A DNA stretch of 64,000 nucleotides from Prinsepia uniflora (GCA_032719365.1 CM064870.1:26602738-26666737), one strand, 5' to 3'. Numbered from the stretch's first letter, positions 24,331-37,100 are shown. Numbers and translations are program-made. Notes: generated from the letters alone by a model not told the origin.

Positions 24331-25377
24331 GTCCCGTGTTCGAATCCAGGGCATAGAACAAACAAAATAAAATGCCAAACCTAGCTATATGCACACGCAG
24401 TGGCCTCCAATAGTCAAATTAACAACTTGGGCGCGCGCGAGAAACTGAAATTTTGGTGGGCGAATAAAAACACAGGGCCGCGAGGTTCATACACGGAAGT
24501 AAATATCGACGGAATCGCCGATATATCGCTCGATATATCGGTTTTTCCGATCGAGGGCAGGTAAGGCAGGGGTGAAGCTATTTCTTCCACCAATATCGAT
24601 GATTTCGGGAATTATCGACGGATATCGTCGATTGCCGGCGATATTGGACCCAGCCACCGAATCCACAAGTGAATTTCGGCAGCGAAGTACCCAAAAAAAA
24701 AGGAAATCGTACAAATAAAATCACGGATTGAACAGAAAATCAGGAAATCACGGATTCAATCAATCATAGATTCATACTGTATCCATCAATTATGTTCACG
24801 GACGAAGAGAATGATTGAAAAAAAAAACAAAAATTAATCACGGACGGACTCACCACGAAAAGCATAAATTGGGGGCGGAGAAACGAAGAAAACCTTGAAC
24901 CCACCCCACCCCTGATCTGCCAACGTCGACCCGAAGCCAGTCGAACCACCTCTGCAACTAGCAGCCCCGATTCTATACTTCGCACTACTCGTCGGAGGAT
25001 GACTAACGGCCGCAGCTCCACCCCTCTCTCGTCTCGTCCATCTCGCCCTCACCGTCACCAGTCGCCGCCCGCCTCGGTCCAATCGCCCCTCTCATTTTCC
25101 TCAATTTGCGAAATCGATTGACTGGGGAAGTGAGGAGAAGAGATCTGTTGAGTAAATAATGAAATGGAACGAAACGCGCGTTTCGTTTCATTTATTTGAT
25201 AACCCTTTTTTTTAATTATTTACATATTTTATTTAATTATTTATTTGTCATAATAAAATATATCATATATTATTAATTTTGTTTTTTTAACCCCAAATAG
25301 AAAAAATAGATTAAGCCTTAATTTTATTTTTCAAAATTCAACATTTATTATTAGGTAAAGTAAAATATGTTTTAGTA

Positions 25378-26073
25378 ATGTATGTTTTAATATAAAATAT
25401 GGCTTAATTCATATATTTGGTAATATTTGTTTTAATTTAGAATATGTATTAAAATTATGAATTTATATGTTTTTGTTCCTTAATTATGAATATGTATTAA
25501 AAAAAATAAAGCCTTAAAAGTTTTTTTTCAAAATTCATAATGTATTATTAGCTAATTCATATATTCCTTAATTATGAATGTATGTTTTAATATGAAATAT
25601 GGGGTAACTCATATATTTGGTAATATTTGTTTTAATTTATAATATATGTTTTAGTTTAGAATATATACTAAAATTATGAATATATGTGTATTTGCTCCTT
25701 AATTTTTTATCATCATCAAAGTCTAACTTAGAATATATGTTCTAATTGAAATAATTTTATTCTTATTTTTATTTTTATTATTATTATTATTTGTCATTAT
25801 CAAATTCTCATTATTTTTCACATATTTGGTACTATTTGGTAATATATTTGGTAATCATTTATTACTAAAATATGTTTTAGTAATGTATGTTTTAATATGA
25901 AATATGGGGTAATTCATATATTTGGTAATATTTGTTTTAATTTATAATATATGTTTTATTTTAGAATATATATTAAAATTATGAAGATATCTGTATTTGC
26001 TCCTTAATTTTTTATCATCATCAAAGTCTAACTTAGAATATATGTTCTAATTGAAATAATTTTATTATTATTT

Positions 26074-26132
<59 letters not shown>

Positions 26133-26330
26133 TGTCATTACCAAATTCTCATTATTTTTCACATATTTGGTAATATTTGGTAATATATTTGGTAATCATT
26201 TATTACTAAAATATGTTTTAGTAATGTATGTTTTAATATGAAATATGGGGTAATTCATATATTTGGTAATATTTGTTTTAATTTATGATATATGTTTTAT
26301 TTTAGAATATATATTAAAATTATGAATATA
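25378..26330. repeat. AT-rich tandem array upstream of the hAT transposase
   Basis: A block beginning ATGTATGTTTTAATATRAAA recurs at 25378, 25578, 25883 and 26224, with the following TTCATATATTTGGTAATATT and CATCATCAAAGTCTAACTTA segments shared by the longer units. Units are about 200, 305 and 341 bp; the longest differs mainly by an (ATT)n expansion. Confidence 0.8.
26075..26130. repeat. (ATT)n microsatellite
   Basis: About 18 uninterrupted ATT units within the third copy of the tandem array; likely length-variable. Confidence 0.9.
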
Positions 26331-26344
26331 TATGTTTTGTCAAT

Positions 26345-29300
26345 ATCAGTTCCAGTGTGAAGGCATAACGCGATTAAAGTTTCATCTAGCCGGTTTTGAT
26401 CCGAAAAAAATGTTCAAAAATGCAAAGATGTACCTAAATCTATTAGGGATGAGGTCAGAGCATGGATCAAAAGTAAAGATATTGCTAAACAGACTAAGAA
26501 TATGATTGGGGAAAATATACGACCTGGCTTGAGAGGAGATCCACTGGAAACTCAACAGAGCATTCAGATTAATGATAGCGATGATGAAGAGGATGATGAT
26601 GGATTCGCTTATCCACCAGATATGCATAGATCTGAGATAGCAGCATATCGCTTTTCTGTAAATGCATCGAGAGATGAGACACGGCGAAGTGTCGACAATT
26701 ATGGAGTTGGTACCATGCGTGGTGCTCAAGGAAGCAGTAATAGTCGTCAACCACTGCAACAGATGCGTCGATCACAAAGTTTGCGTGATCCATTTTCAAT
26801 TCCTCCAGAACGAAAACTCTAAAAAACCACACGAAGTCAACAGAAGACTGTAAAATCGATGTGGAAAGGGACGAAAGAGAAGTTGGGTCGATACATAAGC
26901 AAATTTTTTATATATGAAGGTGTGGCTCCAAATAAAGCCAACTCTCATCATTTTAAGAATATGATTATTGAAGGCCAACGAGCAGGTATTTAATAAATTT
27001 ATTTATGATACATTTTTATTTAGCTTATGAAATAACATTAAATGCTAACTTATGTTTTAGTTTGCAGGTGAAGGCGTGTCCACTCCTTCTCCATATGAAG
27101 TGAAAAATAAATATCTTCCTATGGAGTATGAAGAAATGACGGCGTATGTGGAGCAATAAAAGTGATACTGGGAAACTTATGGATGTACCATAATGTGTGA
27201 TGGTTGGACAGGTCCAACGAAGTTATCCATAATTAACTTCATGGTATATAGTAAGGGTTCAACTGTATTTCTCAGGTCAGTTGATTCTTCCAAATTCCAT
27301 AAAAACTATGTGTACATACAAAATTTGTTAAAGGAAGTTGTTCAGGAGGTTGGAGTACAAAATGTTGTACAGATCGTTACTGATAATGGGTCGAACTTCA
27401 AAAAGGCTGGAAAAGAACTGATGAAGACGTATCCAATCTATTGGACTCCTTGTGCAGCTCATTGTATCGACCTAATATTTGAAGATATTGGGAAGAATGA
27501 GACAATAGCGCTCATCATAAAAAATGCTAGGCATGTAACTAACTACATTTATAATCATCTATGGTTACTAGCTCAGATGCATGAATTCTATCAAAGGGAC
27601 TTGGTTCGTCATGGTGCAACTCGGTTCGCAACCAACTATATTTGTATAAACAGTATAGTTAAGCATAAAGTTGGCCTTAGAAGATTTTTTACCAGTGATC
27701 AATGGCATGGTAGCCAATTGAGTAGGAAAGTGGAAGGCAAGAGGGTTGAGGCTCGACCAAAGATTCTGGGAGTCATTGGAGATGATGCAATCAATATATG
27801 AACCATTATATTGCATCCTTCGAATTGTTGATACAGAGGTAGTCCCAATCATGCCAATCATGTATGATATGTTCAATCCAATGAAAGAAAAGATAACCCG
27901 TCTTAAAGGGAAGAAGTGGGTCCCTAAATCATACAGGAGTGATGGGAAAAAATATTAGTGCATCCCTTACATGCTGCTGGTATATTTCTATCATATTGAA
28001 CTTGTTAATATTTTATTTTATTGTTGTTTACTAAGCAAAGTTCATTCATGATTTGCAGCTTATTACTTGAATCCCCGATATCAATATCAAGCAGATGTTG
28101 GCCATGACTCCTACCTCGTCCAATCAGTTCAACAAGTATTCCTCAAACTGAATCCAAATGGGCAAGTGGGTTTACAAAATTTTGGAGTAGATGTAAGTTC
28201 ACTACCATATATGAACCTTGATATTTTTTAATCTATACATCTATGACATTATATTAACATCAGCCTTAATGTAGTTGATCAACTTTAGAGATGGTCGGAA
28301 AACATTTCGTTCACCTACGGTTATACAAACACGAACGAAAATGCCCCCAGGTATATTACTTGCATTTAACTTGATATTGTATGACTTAGCACTTTATAAT
28401 GCCTCTTACATTAAACTTGATATTGACAGATGAGTGGTGGGAACTATATGGCCAAGCTTCTCCTAGCTTGCAACAAATTGTAGTTCGTATATTATCACAA
28501 ACGACATCATCTTCGGCATGTGAGAGAAATTGGAGTACATTTGCTTTAATTCATACAAAGCAAAGAAATCGTCTCGCATATTCTAAGTTAGAACAACTTG
28601 TTTTCTATTATTACAACATGAAACTCAAGTTAAGAGATGAAGAAGCTGAATCCGGTAAAGTTATGGAAGAAGACTACGTTGACCTTTTGGAAATTGCAGG
28701 TCAACATGTGGAAGGTAATGAGGCTGATCCACTTCAAGCATGGATTATGCCAGCTTACTTGGATGATGATAGTGGAAGGCCTGACCCTCGAGTAGCACAT
28801 CTTGCTAGTGAACATGGTGTTAACGTCGATAGAGTGCTATCTGAAGAAGTGGGAAGTGAGGACGTAGGAAGTGAGCGGGAGATGTCTTCATGGGAGAGAT
28901 CAATGCTTAGTTCTACTGCTAGACGTGACTTACGAGCTGATGCTACTAGTAAGGGACTTCATCAAAATAAATCTCCAGATGATGATGATGATGATGATGG
29001 AGGAGATGATGTTGAGACAAACGATGAAGACAAGGATGACAGAGGGGATGATGACGGGGGAAATGAACATGTAACCGAAACATATGCACCCTTGAGCCCA
29101 TTTACTGGAGAGGCGGATTTCACTCATGTCACCCAAGATTATGATCATGGGTGTAGAGAAGCATGAGTAGGAATCGGTGGTGTTGGAAAAGATTACACTC
29201 GAACATGCAACATATATGAAGGTTATGGAAACCCATCTTCTAGGGATTCCATGGAAATTAGTTTTGAGTCAATGAGTTTAGGCACCGATCCTAGTAACAA

Positions 29301-29421
29301 CTCAAATGATCCATATGCTTATGGTCCATATCGTCACCCCCTATTAGACAACCATCTCTCTCAAATGCCACATGGTTATGAAGGCTATGAAGATCCTCAT
29401 CTCAATGAAGATTATGGATAA
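26345..29421 (+). pseudogene. hAT transposase (BED finger, DUF659, hAT dimerisation domain), inactivated
   Basis: The parts of a plant hAT transposase appear in order. A BED-type zinc-finger remnant (about 26355-26500; GITRLKFHLAG) crosses a frameshift and continues into an acidic and Ser/Arg-rich linker (26502-26822). A DUF659 catalytic-core region follows (about 27065-27800; IVTDNGSNFKKAG and TPCAAHCIDLI). After another frameshift the core resumes at 27746-27958. Small introns with GT/AG ends are visible at about 26990-27067, 27980-28058, 28193-28288 and 28351-28431. The C-terminal dimerisation domain is clear (SSSACERNWSTFALIHT, 28510-28560), followed by an Asp-rich tail. A TGA at 29164-29166 interrupts a frame that otherwise stays open to 29421. 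Several breaks mean no full-length protein is expected. Confidence 0.85.
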
Positions 29422-29956
29422 GTTAGTTGGGTAAATCCGAACTACCCTATCTATGGAGGAAAAGTAGGCCATTCAAAGGAGATATACGGATACTATGTCC
29501 AACAATACATTTCCTTTTGGTCAAATAGCATCAGTTGGCAAAACTTTTGTGTCTTGGTAGATCAAGACCAATCTAATTTTCAAGCTGGTCGACACTTTAC
29601 TTGTTTTTTATCAAGTTCAATGTGTACAATATTTTTAATGCAATATTATCAATAGAATTCTGTTTTAATTTAAGTTTATCTTTAAGATTTTATACTGTTA
29701 GTGGTCGGCAGACCTATATTCTATCATATGATTCATCATATATTTATTATATCAAAGTCATTTTATAGTTTTTATTAGTCCTATATAACTATTATTGGGT
29801 ACTTAATTTTTTTCCCAAAATTTCATTTCAAATTTCCGTCATTTGGACCCAATTTCCGTCATTTTTGTTGACCGTAAACGATATCGATATTTGGGGCGAG
29901 ATATCCATAAATTCGGCGAGCGATATATCTGTCGATATAGATATTTTAATCCTTGG

Positions 29957-31000
29957 GTTCAGACTCACTAAAATCTTGCAGCGCATGTACAATCTTTTGC
30001 TTCTTCAACCCATGTTCTTATTTATCTTTTTTGCTTGGTTTTTCGCATTTACATCCGTGTTCATGGTCCTAAGCCCCTTTCGAAGCTCAATCCATGAATT
30101 TTTTTTATTTTTCTGATATGGGTCATTGTAAAATATTGTTAGATTTTTCTGTATGTTATGGGTGCATACTTGCTTGCTTAGTTTTATGTGTGTTGTAGCT
30201 GAAGCTATCTGTTTTCGGAAGGATTTGGATTTTGTAGAAATTATCTCTTTTTTACATGTTCATAAGTCTAAGATATGAGGGCATTGATATAGAGAAACTT
30301 TTGTTCATCACGGGTTTTGGAGGCATTTATGATTTATTTTGCTTCAAATGTAATTTTTGGAGAAACAGTTGTTAGAAAGTTGTGAAGTTTTGTAATTTTC
30401 TAATTAAAATATAAATTGAGGTATGCGGATTGTTATGCGATGTTATAATTAGCTAACTGTTTGATTTGAGATATGCGGATTGTTGTGTTGAGATGAATAG
30501 AGTGCATACTGTTATAACTTATATGAAGGAAATTTCCGCCTAAAGTTAATTTTTCATGATCGATCACCATTGACCTTATATCATTGACCTTATGTCAAAG
30601 CTTCATCGTTCAGTTAGATTGCAAACCAAAAAGACCTAGGTGCGTCAACCTTATCTTCATCTTCTTTGTGAAGGGGTTGTTTGTTCTTGTTTCAGAAAGT
30701 GCCGCAAAAGACGACTAGAGAGTTATTGGTGTGGAGATCGCCCAGGTCCAGACATTGCTCCTATGCCACTCTATAACTTGTTGTTTGGTGAGTTTTCCGT
30801 CTTTCCTGCTGCTTTCCCTCCTTGGTGATTTAATTGTTCATTGTGGGTACATTATAGCCAGAAAAAAGTTAGGTTTTTCTTGGTGTATGGGAGGTACAAT
30901 TTGGATTCATTGGTAGGCGCATCGTTATTTTATTAATGACTTAATTAAATTGTTGGGTTATGTTTGGTAGGTTGATTGCTTTGTGGGTTTTGATGGTAGG
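29957..31000. other. Non-coding interval between hAT and Cassandra elements
   Basis: T-rich sequence without a recognisable gene. A direct repeat of about 22 bp with core TATGCGGATTGTT occurs near 30422 and 30472. The stretch 30690-30787 is flanked by a pyrimidine-rich AG and a GTGAG like an internal exon, and one frame is open across it, but I do not recognise the peptide. If CACTA-1 starts near 24.1 kb this is CACTA-1 interior. Confidence 0.35.
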
Positions 31001-31160
31001 TGTAAGACCCGGTCTTGGAAGCAAGAACGGTGAACAAGACCCGTGAGCTTGGAAAGGCAAAGATTGGTGAACAATCCCACATCGCTCCCGGGGGGGAAGG
31101 TGAAGTGCCTTATATGTGTGGGCACATATCTATCTAACACAAGGCCTTTTGGGAGCTTTG

Positions 31161-31250
31161 GATTCCTTGGGAACTCCAAAGTTAAGCGAGTTGAGGCTGG
31201 TGTAATCTCAAGATAGGTGGCCTACTGGGAAGTTGCATGTGAGCTCTCGA
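31161..31250 (+). repeat. 5S-rRNA-like segment in the Cassandra 5' LTR
   Basis: GGAACTCCAAAGTTAAGCG, followed by GAGG and then AGATAGGTGGCCTACTGGGA, matches the order of the 5S gene interior (AACTCCGAAGTTAAGCG ... GATGGGTGACCTCCTGGGA), which covers the pol III internal promoter. It is not a 5S gene because both 5S ends are missing. Confidence 0.85.
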
Positions 31251-31318
31251 AAACAAAACTGTGAGGGCTGGGCCCAAAGCGGACAATATTGTGTTAGATG
31301 GGCCGGGTCATGACAAAA

Positions 31319-31330
31319 TGGTATCAGAGC
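31319..31330 (+). other. Primer binding site of Cassandra
   Basis: TGGTATCAGAGC three bases after the 5' LTR, complementary to initiator tRNA-Met. Confidence 0.85.
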
Positions 31331-31368
31331 TGGACCCCGACCAGAAGTGTGCCAGCGAGGACACTGGG

Positions 31369-31385
31369 CCCCGAGGGGGGTGGAT
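31369..31385 (+). other. Polypurine tract of Cassandra
   Basis: GAGGGGGGTGGA-type purine run ending at the 3' LTR start (31386). Confidence 0.7.
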
Positions 31386-31586
31386 TGTAAGACCTGGTCT
31401 TGGAAGCAAGAATGGTGAGCAAGACCGTGAGCTTGAGAAGCAAGAACGGTGAGCAAGACCCATGAGTTTGGAAAGGCAAAGATCGGTGAACAATCCCACA
31501 TCGCTCGGGGAGGGAAAGGTGAAGTGTGTTATATGTGTGGGCACGTATCTATCTAACACAAGGCCTTTTGGGAGCTCACTGGTTTT

Positions 31587-31670
31587 GGATTCCTTAGGAA
31601 CTCCAAAGTTAAGCGAGTTGAGGCTGGTGCAATTCCAAGATGGGTGACCTATTGGGAAGTTGCATGTGAG
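31587..31670 (+). repeat. 5S-rRNA-like segment in the Cassandra 3' LTR
   Basis: Same 5S-like core as in the 5' LTR; this copy keeps the canonical GATGGGTGACCT, so it is slightly closer to the 5S gene than its partner. Confidence 0.85.
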
Positions 31671-31747
31671 CTCCCGAGAACAAAACCGTGAGGGCTAGGC
31701 CCAAAGCGGACAATATTGTGCTAGATAGGTCGGGTCATGACAGTAAG

Positions 31748-33068
31748 GTTCAAAATGACAAAGAATTTCATTTTGCACGTGGGTGTGTTTTTTTATGTAC
31801 CATTTAGTTTGGATTGAAATGTTTGGGTTTATTACATATTTCTTTCAATTCCTTTAGGTATTGTCTTATACTATGCTAGGTTTATGTCCTGATATTGGAA
31901 TAATCTAAGATTTTGTATATTTCCTTATAAGTTGTTCGAGTTTATCATTGTTGTGATTCTTTAATTGAATTTGCATATTGTTTCCTCATGTTGTTATTAT
32001 TGTTATTTGGTTTTAAAGGAATCACTCTTTAGCCTTATATATATACCCAAGTATTGATCTTTGATATTTAGACATTTCCCTTTCAGTTTTGTCTCTCACT
32101 CTAATCCGTCATCGTCATAGTCGGATACTTTTGAAGTTCATAGTATCTGATTTTTAAGTTTTACCATTAAATACTGTAAAAAAGGACTTCGGATGGATGA
32201 CCCTCAACCCCATTTTTAGACAAACTAGACTAGAGCAAGGGATACATTGAATGATGCATTAATCTAGTTAATTACTTGAATTGATAGGGTGGCGACAAAA
32301 AGACTTGAAGCCCACATCATATAACCCACAAACCACAATAATGGGATCCACTATATACTAATCATCACATGTATTCAAATTGGAATGCTTGAAACTAAAC
32401 AGAGAGCTCCAAAATCCCTACTTATCTAATCTAAGTACTCCATTTAGATTTGCTGAAACTTAAATCCAGAGTTCAATTGGTAAAACTTGCACAATATATG
32501 ATGGCAGAGTAAACTTGGAACTCAAAGCCCAAGTAGAATTAGGTTGCGCACAATGTTGGGATAGGAAGAGGAGCAAATGATCACCATATTTAAAGATTAT
32601 TTATTTATTTCTTTCTTTTGTTCTCTCAATCTCTTAAGAGGTCGACAATTTTCACACCATGTGGTTCATGTGGTTTTGTTGGTCTCCCTACCAGCTCACA
32701 ATAGGCAAGCACAAGGAACTCCAAGTAGATTAATCTTTATGGATTCTTTAAAGTAATTGAAAGTTGTTGATTTATGGAAAAATGCAAACGAAAATATCTA
32801 GAGAAGGGAAACTCCTGATAGCAATTAACAAAATGTAGTGGCATTGGTGATTGCTCTATATAATGTATGTTCACTTCTCTAAACTCCTGAGTTAATTTAT
32901 TCTCCACCGTTATATGTGTTTTCTAATATTGGATGCATGTAAGGAATAGGTTGATTGTTATATAATGTTGAAGAATGTTTGTTGTTTAATTGCAACCAAG
33001 AACACAATTGATGTGATTTGACTTAATAAACCTTAATATTTTGGTTGTAATTTGATATTTTTAGGGGG
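31748..33068. other. Non-coding interval upstream of the CACTA-1 transposase
   Basis: AT-rich, no domain-bearing ORF. It would be the 5' untranslated, intronic or promoter region of the TNP2 gene if CACTA-1 extends to the left. Confidence 0.35.
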
Positions 33069-36000
33069 ATTGATAAATCTTGGATGCATGAGAATAGAAG
33101 AAGTAAAGATTATGAAGATGGGGTTGAAACTTTACTTAGGATAGCATTAGGGGTTGCTACTGACTATAGGCGAATTCGTTGTCCATGTAAAATTGTGGAA
33201 ATACTAGAAAGTTTACAGTTCAAGTAATATGGGAGAATTTATATTTTAATGCCATAGATAAGACCTACATTAATTGGATTTGGCATGGTGAGCCCCTTTA
33301 CCAATGGATAATGGGAAAGTAGGTGAGAGCATAAATATGAATGAAAAAGTGCATGAAACTCAAGAAGTTTTTTTGAAACTGTGGAAATGTGTGAAGATGC
33401 GTATGAGCACTTCACTAAAAATCCAGAGGGATTTAAGGAGTTCTTGGAGGATTCAGAAACTATATTATATCTTGGATGATCTCAATACATTAAATTATCA
33501 GGATTGGTAAAGTTGTACAATCTGAAGGCAAGGTATGGTATGACCGACGTATTTTTCTTAGATATGCTAAGTCAGATAGGAGACTTGCTCCCAAAGGACC
33601 ACCATCTTCCCAAATATGTAGTTGAGGCAAAGAAAACAGTATGTGCTTTAGGGTTAAAGTGTGAGAAAATACATGCATGCAAAAATCATTGTTTTTTTTT
33701 TTTTTTGTATAGAATGCAGTATGAGGAAGCTACAAGTTGCGCTAAATGTGACCTTTCAAGATGGAACGTAACAAAGAATGGTGTTGAGAAGGAAGGCATC
33801 CCAGCAAAGGTTTTATGGTATTTCCCTCTCATCCCTTGGTTTAAACGATTGTTTAAATCATTGGAGACATTGAAAAAATTGACTTGGCATGATACGAACT
33901 GCATAAATGATGGCCGCTTGCGTCATCCAACGGATTCTCCTTCTTGGAAAGTGATTGACCATACATGGCCTGAGTTTGCAAGTAAAACAAGGACACTTAG
34001 GCTAGCCCTTTCAGCGGATGGTATAAATCCGCATAGTTCCCTTAGTAGTAAATATAGTTGCTAGCCTATTATTTTGGTAACCTATAACCTTCCTCTATAA
34101 TTGTGCATGAAGAGGAAGTTTATGATGCTAACCTTACTAATTTCTAGGCCCAAACATGCTGGGAATGATATTGATATCTACTTGGAACCCTTAGTTGAAG
34201 ATTTAAGAACATTGTGGAATGGAGTGGAGGGAGTGTACGATGCTTATCGACAACAAACCTTTACTTTAAGAGTTGTTCTTTTATGGACGATTAATGATTT
34301 CCCAGCATACGGGTGTTTGGTTGGGTGTGTGACAAAAGGGTATTGTGGATGCCCAATTTGTGGTGAAAAAAACATATGACGAAAGGTGGTACATGGCAGT
34401 AAAATGGCATACACTGGCCACTGCAGATTCCTACCACGCTTTAATCCTTACAGACAACTAACTGAAAAGTTTAATAGTAGGGAAGAACTTGAGTTGGCCC
34501 CAATATCTTTGACTGGGGTGCAAGTGTGGAAGAGTGTCAAAAATATCAACTATGAGTACGGAAAGTTCCCTAAAAAAATAAAGATGATGGTTGTACTAAT
34601 TGTTGGAAGAAAAAATCGAATTTCTTTGACCTTCCATATTGGAAGTGTCATTATGTTAGACATTGTTGGGATGTGATGCACATCGAGAAAATTTATGCGA
34701 GAGTATTTTAGGTACTTTGTTGAATATTTCAGGAAGGTCAAAAGATAGTGTGGCATCTCGTTTGGATCTTGTTGAAATGGGAAAAGAAAAAAATTCTTGC
34801 CTCCATCAATGTGTACATTGCGAAAGAAAGAGAAAATATCAGTTTGCAAAGTATTGATGAGTATAAAAGTGCCTGAAGGCTACTCTTCGAATATAAGAAG
34901 CCTTGCATCAATGAAAGTTTTGAAATTAGGTTGTCTCAAGTCACATGATTTTCATGTATTGATGCAACAGTTTCTACCGATTGTACTATGTGGTGTGTTG
35001 CCAAATCAAGTTAGGTATGCCATAACCCAGTTTTGTTTTTTCTTTAATGATTTGTGCAAAAAAAGTGATGGATGTACCTAGCCTTGATAAGATACAATTA
35101 GATCTGGTTCCCACGTTGTGCATGCTTGAGCAGTTCTTTCCCCCCATCATTCTTTAATCCGGTAGTCCATCTAACTGTGCACCTTATTAGAGAGGTTCAT
35201 TTGTGTGGACCTATTTTCTTTAGATGGATGTACCAGTTTGAAAGGTACATGAAAATATTGAAGAGCTATGTTCACAATCGAGCTCATTCGGAAGATTGCA
35301 TTGCTAAAAGAAAACATGTTGAAGATTATGTGGAGTTTTTTTCAGAGTATATGGATGAGTTAAATGCAATCGGGGTTCCTACATCCGGCGTGGAGCTAGA
35401 AAACACTAGTGCAGCTTTATCTAGTGTAGCTTTATCAAGTGCAACATTAGGATCAGTTCCACTTAATGAATGGGAGCAATCACATCAAACTGTCTGGCTA
35501 ACACAAGTGAAGTGGATCCTTACACATTGTAAGTTATCAAACTCCATGTTTTTACGGTTCAAGACAATTTACTAACGTCCCTACTGAATAATAGCTATAC
35601 TTAACACTTTGTAGTGAACACATGGAGTTTTTGAAGGAGACTAATCCTAAAAAATCAAATAATGAAAAGTGGATAAAAGATCATCACAACCGAAACTTTA
35701 TTGGATGGTTTCGTGATAGGGTAAGTTTACTTCACTTCCGTTATGGTCCAAATTAAGGCTATCTAGCACTGAATATTTTATGTATTCTAGGTTGTTGGGC
35801 AATTAAGTATATGCAGCAGTGAGGTGTCAAACACTGTGAAGTGGCTAGCTCAAGGACCACGAAAGAGTGTTTTTAAATTCAGAGGTTATGCTATAGATGA
35901 CTACCATTATCACACCAAAACTCGTGATATTCAGCGTGTTGTTCAAAATAGTGGGAAGGATAAACATTATAATGGAGTGGAAAGGATAAACATCCTGTTT

Positions 36001-36392
36001 TTTCTGGTATGACATTTTATGGAGTTATTGAAGAAATATGGGAGCTGAATTACCATCAGTTACAAATACTATTGTTCAAGTGTGCATGGGTTGAGAATGA
36101 AAAAGGTATAAAAATTGATGGTGGATTAACTTTGGTTAATCTCAACCGGAGAGGTTTTAGAAATGATGAATTTGTGATGGCCACCCACGCGGGTCAAGTG
36201 TTTTACATTGATGACCCATCAAATGAAGGTTGGTCAATGGTCCTTCCAATGCCGAGTAGAGTCTATACTCATGGTGATGACATCGATGACGCTATACTTG
36301 AGCACCATTCGTTTAGTCAGGGCTTGCCACCAGTTGATGAATACAAATATGATATTGATTTTGGATGCTTAAAGTTTGTTTGCAAAGATTGA
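33069..36392 (+). pseudogene. TNP2-type CACTA transposase, inactivated
   Basis: Conserved blocks of the plant TNP2 family occur in order across several frames. The transposase-associated N-terminal domain is at 33069-33230 (DKSWMHENRRS, RIRCPC); its first codon is ATT where an ATG would be expected. The catalytic Transposase_21 region spans 33504-34760 (LYNLKARYGMTDVFFLD, VLWYFPLIPWFKRLF, TLRVVLLWTINDFPAYG, TKGYCGCPICG). The DUF4218 region spans about 34760-35570 (SYLNI-type region, KVPEGYSSNI, FPPSFFNPVVHLTVHL). The DUF4216 region spans about 35650-36392 (FYGVIEEIWEL, VFYIDDPSNEGWSMVL). Introns with GT/AG ends occur, for example, at about 34056-34148 and 35720-35790. Stops and frameshifts, including one at a T16 run near 33692, break the frame many times. 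Confidence 0.9.
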
Positions 36393-37045
36393 GGGTATAT
36401 GGATTCCAAATCCGGAAAAAAAAAACAGAAAAAATAGGTCTTCATTACTGTTTTGCACTTTCCTAAAAACAGTAAGTATATTAGGAAGAGATTTCTTGTT
36501 TGTTCATATATAAGGTTTGGAATGATGTATTTTCTGACCCACTAGTTTCCCAGACTGGTTTTTTAAAAACAAATAGCAATCTTGCATACCAAATAATCAT
36601 TTTGGGCACTGTTTTCTTCTTCTTCATCATGTTCTTGCCTCGATTTCTGATTCATTTACTTCTGGCCAGGATTTGTACGTGTTGCCTTTGATTTGATTTA
36701 ATTGAATTTATTGTGCAGTGGAAGTGTTAGCTGAGATAGCAGAGCCATTGAGTAAGTCGTGCACAAAAGATAGAGTTTGGTGGAGGTATGCATTTCAATT
36801 CGTATAATTGTCGTTGCATTTTCTGATTAGTTGCAGATATATGTCTTGAATATGCTGTATTGTTGCATTAGAGAAGTAGGATTAACATCTGTTTCTTTTT
36901 GCTGTATCGAATTCAAAGATATGCTATTTATTTATTCTTCTTGTGGCCGTAGCTTACTTCATGCAAACAAATATGGGCAATAACTCATCAATTCTCAAAT
37001 AGCAAACAAAGCGAATGATCACATATAGATTCTGGTTTAATATTA

Positions 37046-37046
<1 letters not shown>

Positions 37047-37100
<54 letters not shown>
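37047..37100. repeat. (CA)27 microsatellite
   Basis: About 27 uninterrupted CA units followed by TATATATA. A run this pure is probably polymorphic. Confidence 0.95.

Larger units (their letters stand above)
24493..29956 (+). mobile_element. hAT transposon (Ac/Tam3 superfamily)
   Basis: Ends are suggested by imperfect terminal inverted repeats: ACGGAAGTAAATATC at the left and, reverse-complemented, CCAAGGATTAAAATATC at the right. Both are followed by GATATATCG-rich subterminal DNA (24500-24640 and 29875-29945). The flanking 8-mers are GTTCATAC (24485-24492) and GTTCAGAC (29957-29964), one mismatch, consistent with the 8-bp duplication typical of hAT. The interior holds an intron-containing transposase pseudogene. 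It lies inside what appears to be CACTA-1. Confidence 0.65.
31001..31742 (+). mobile_element. Cassandra-type TRIM retrotransposon, complete
   Basis: Two LTRs (31001-31315 and 31386-31742) begin TGTAAGACC and end CATGACA, flank a 70-bp interior with primer site and polypurine tract, and contain a 5S-rRNA-like segment. LTRs carrying 5S promoter-like sequence define Cassandra, a small non-autonomous plant family. The flanking 5-mers are GTAGG (30996-31000) and GTAAG (31743-31747), a one-mismatch duplication. The 3' LTR is about 40 bp longer because a GGTGAGCAAGACC-containing segment near its start is duplicated. It encodes no protein. Confidence 0.9.

Noticed and set aside
24325..24352. tRNA or tRNA-derived SINE
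   Set aside because: GTTCGAATCC resembles a pol III B box, but no A box, acceptor stem or clean T-stem pairing is present nearby.
31161..31670. 5S rRNA genes
   Set aside because: Only the central promoter-bearing part is present, twice, inside LTRs with primer site and polypurine tract; this is Cassandra, not rDNA.
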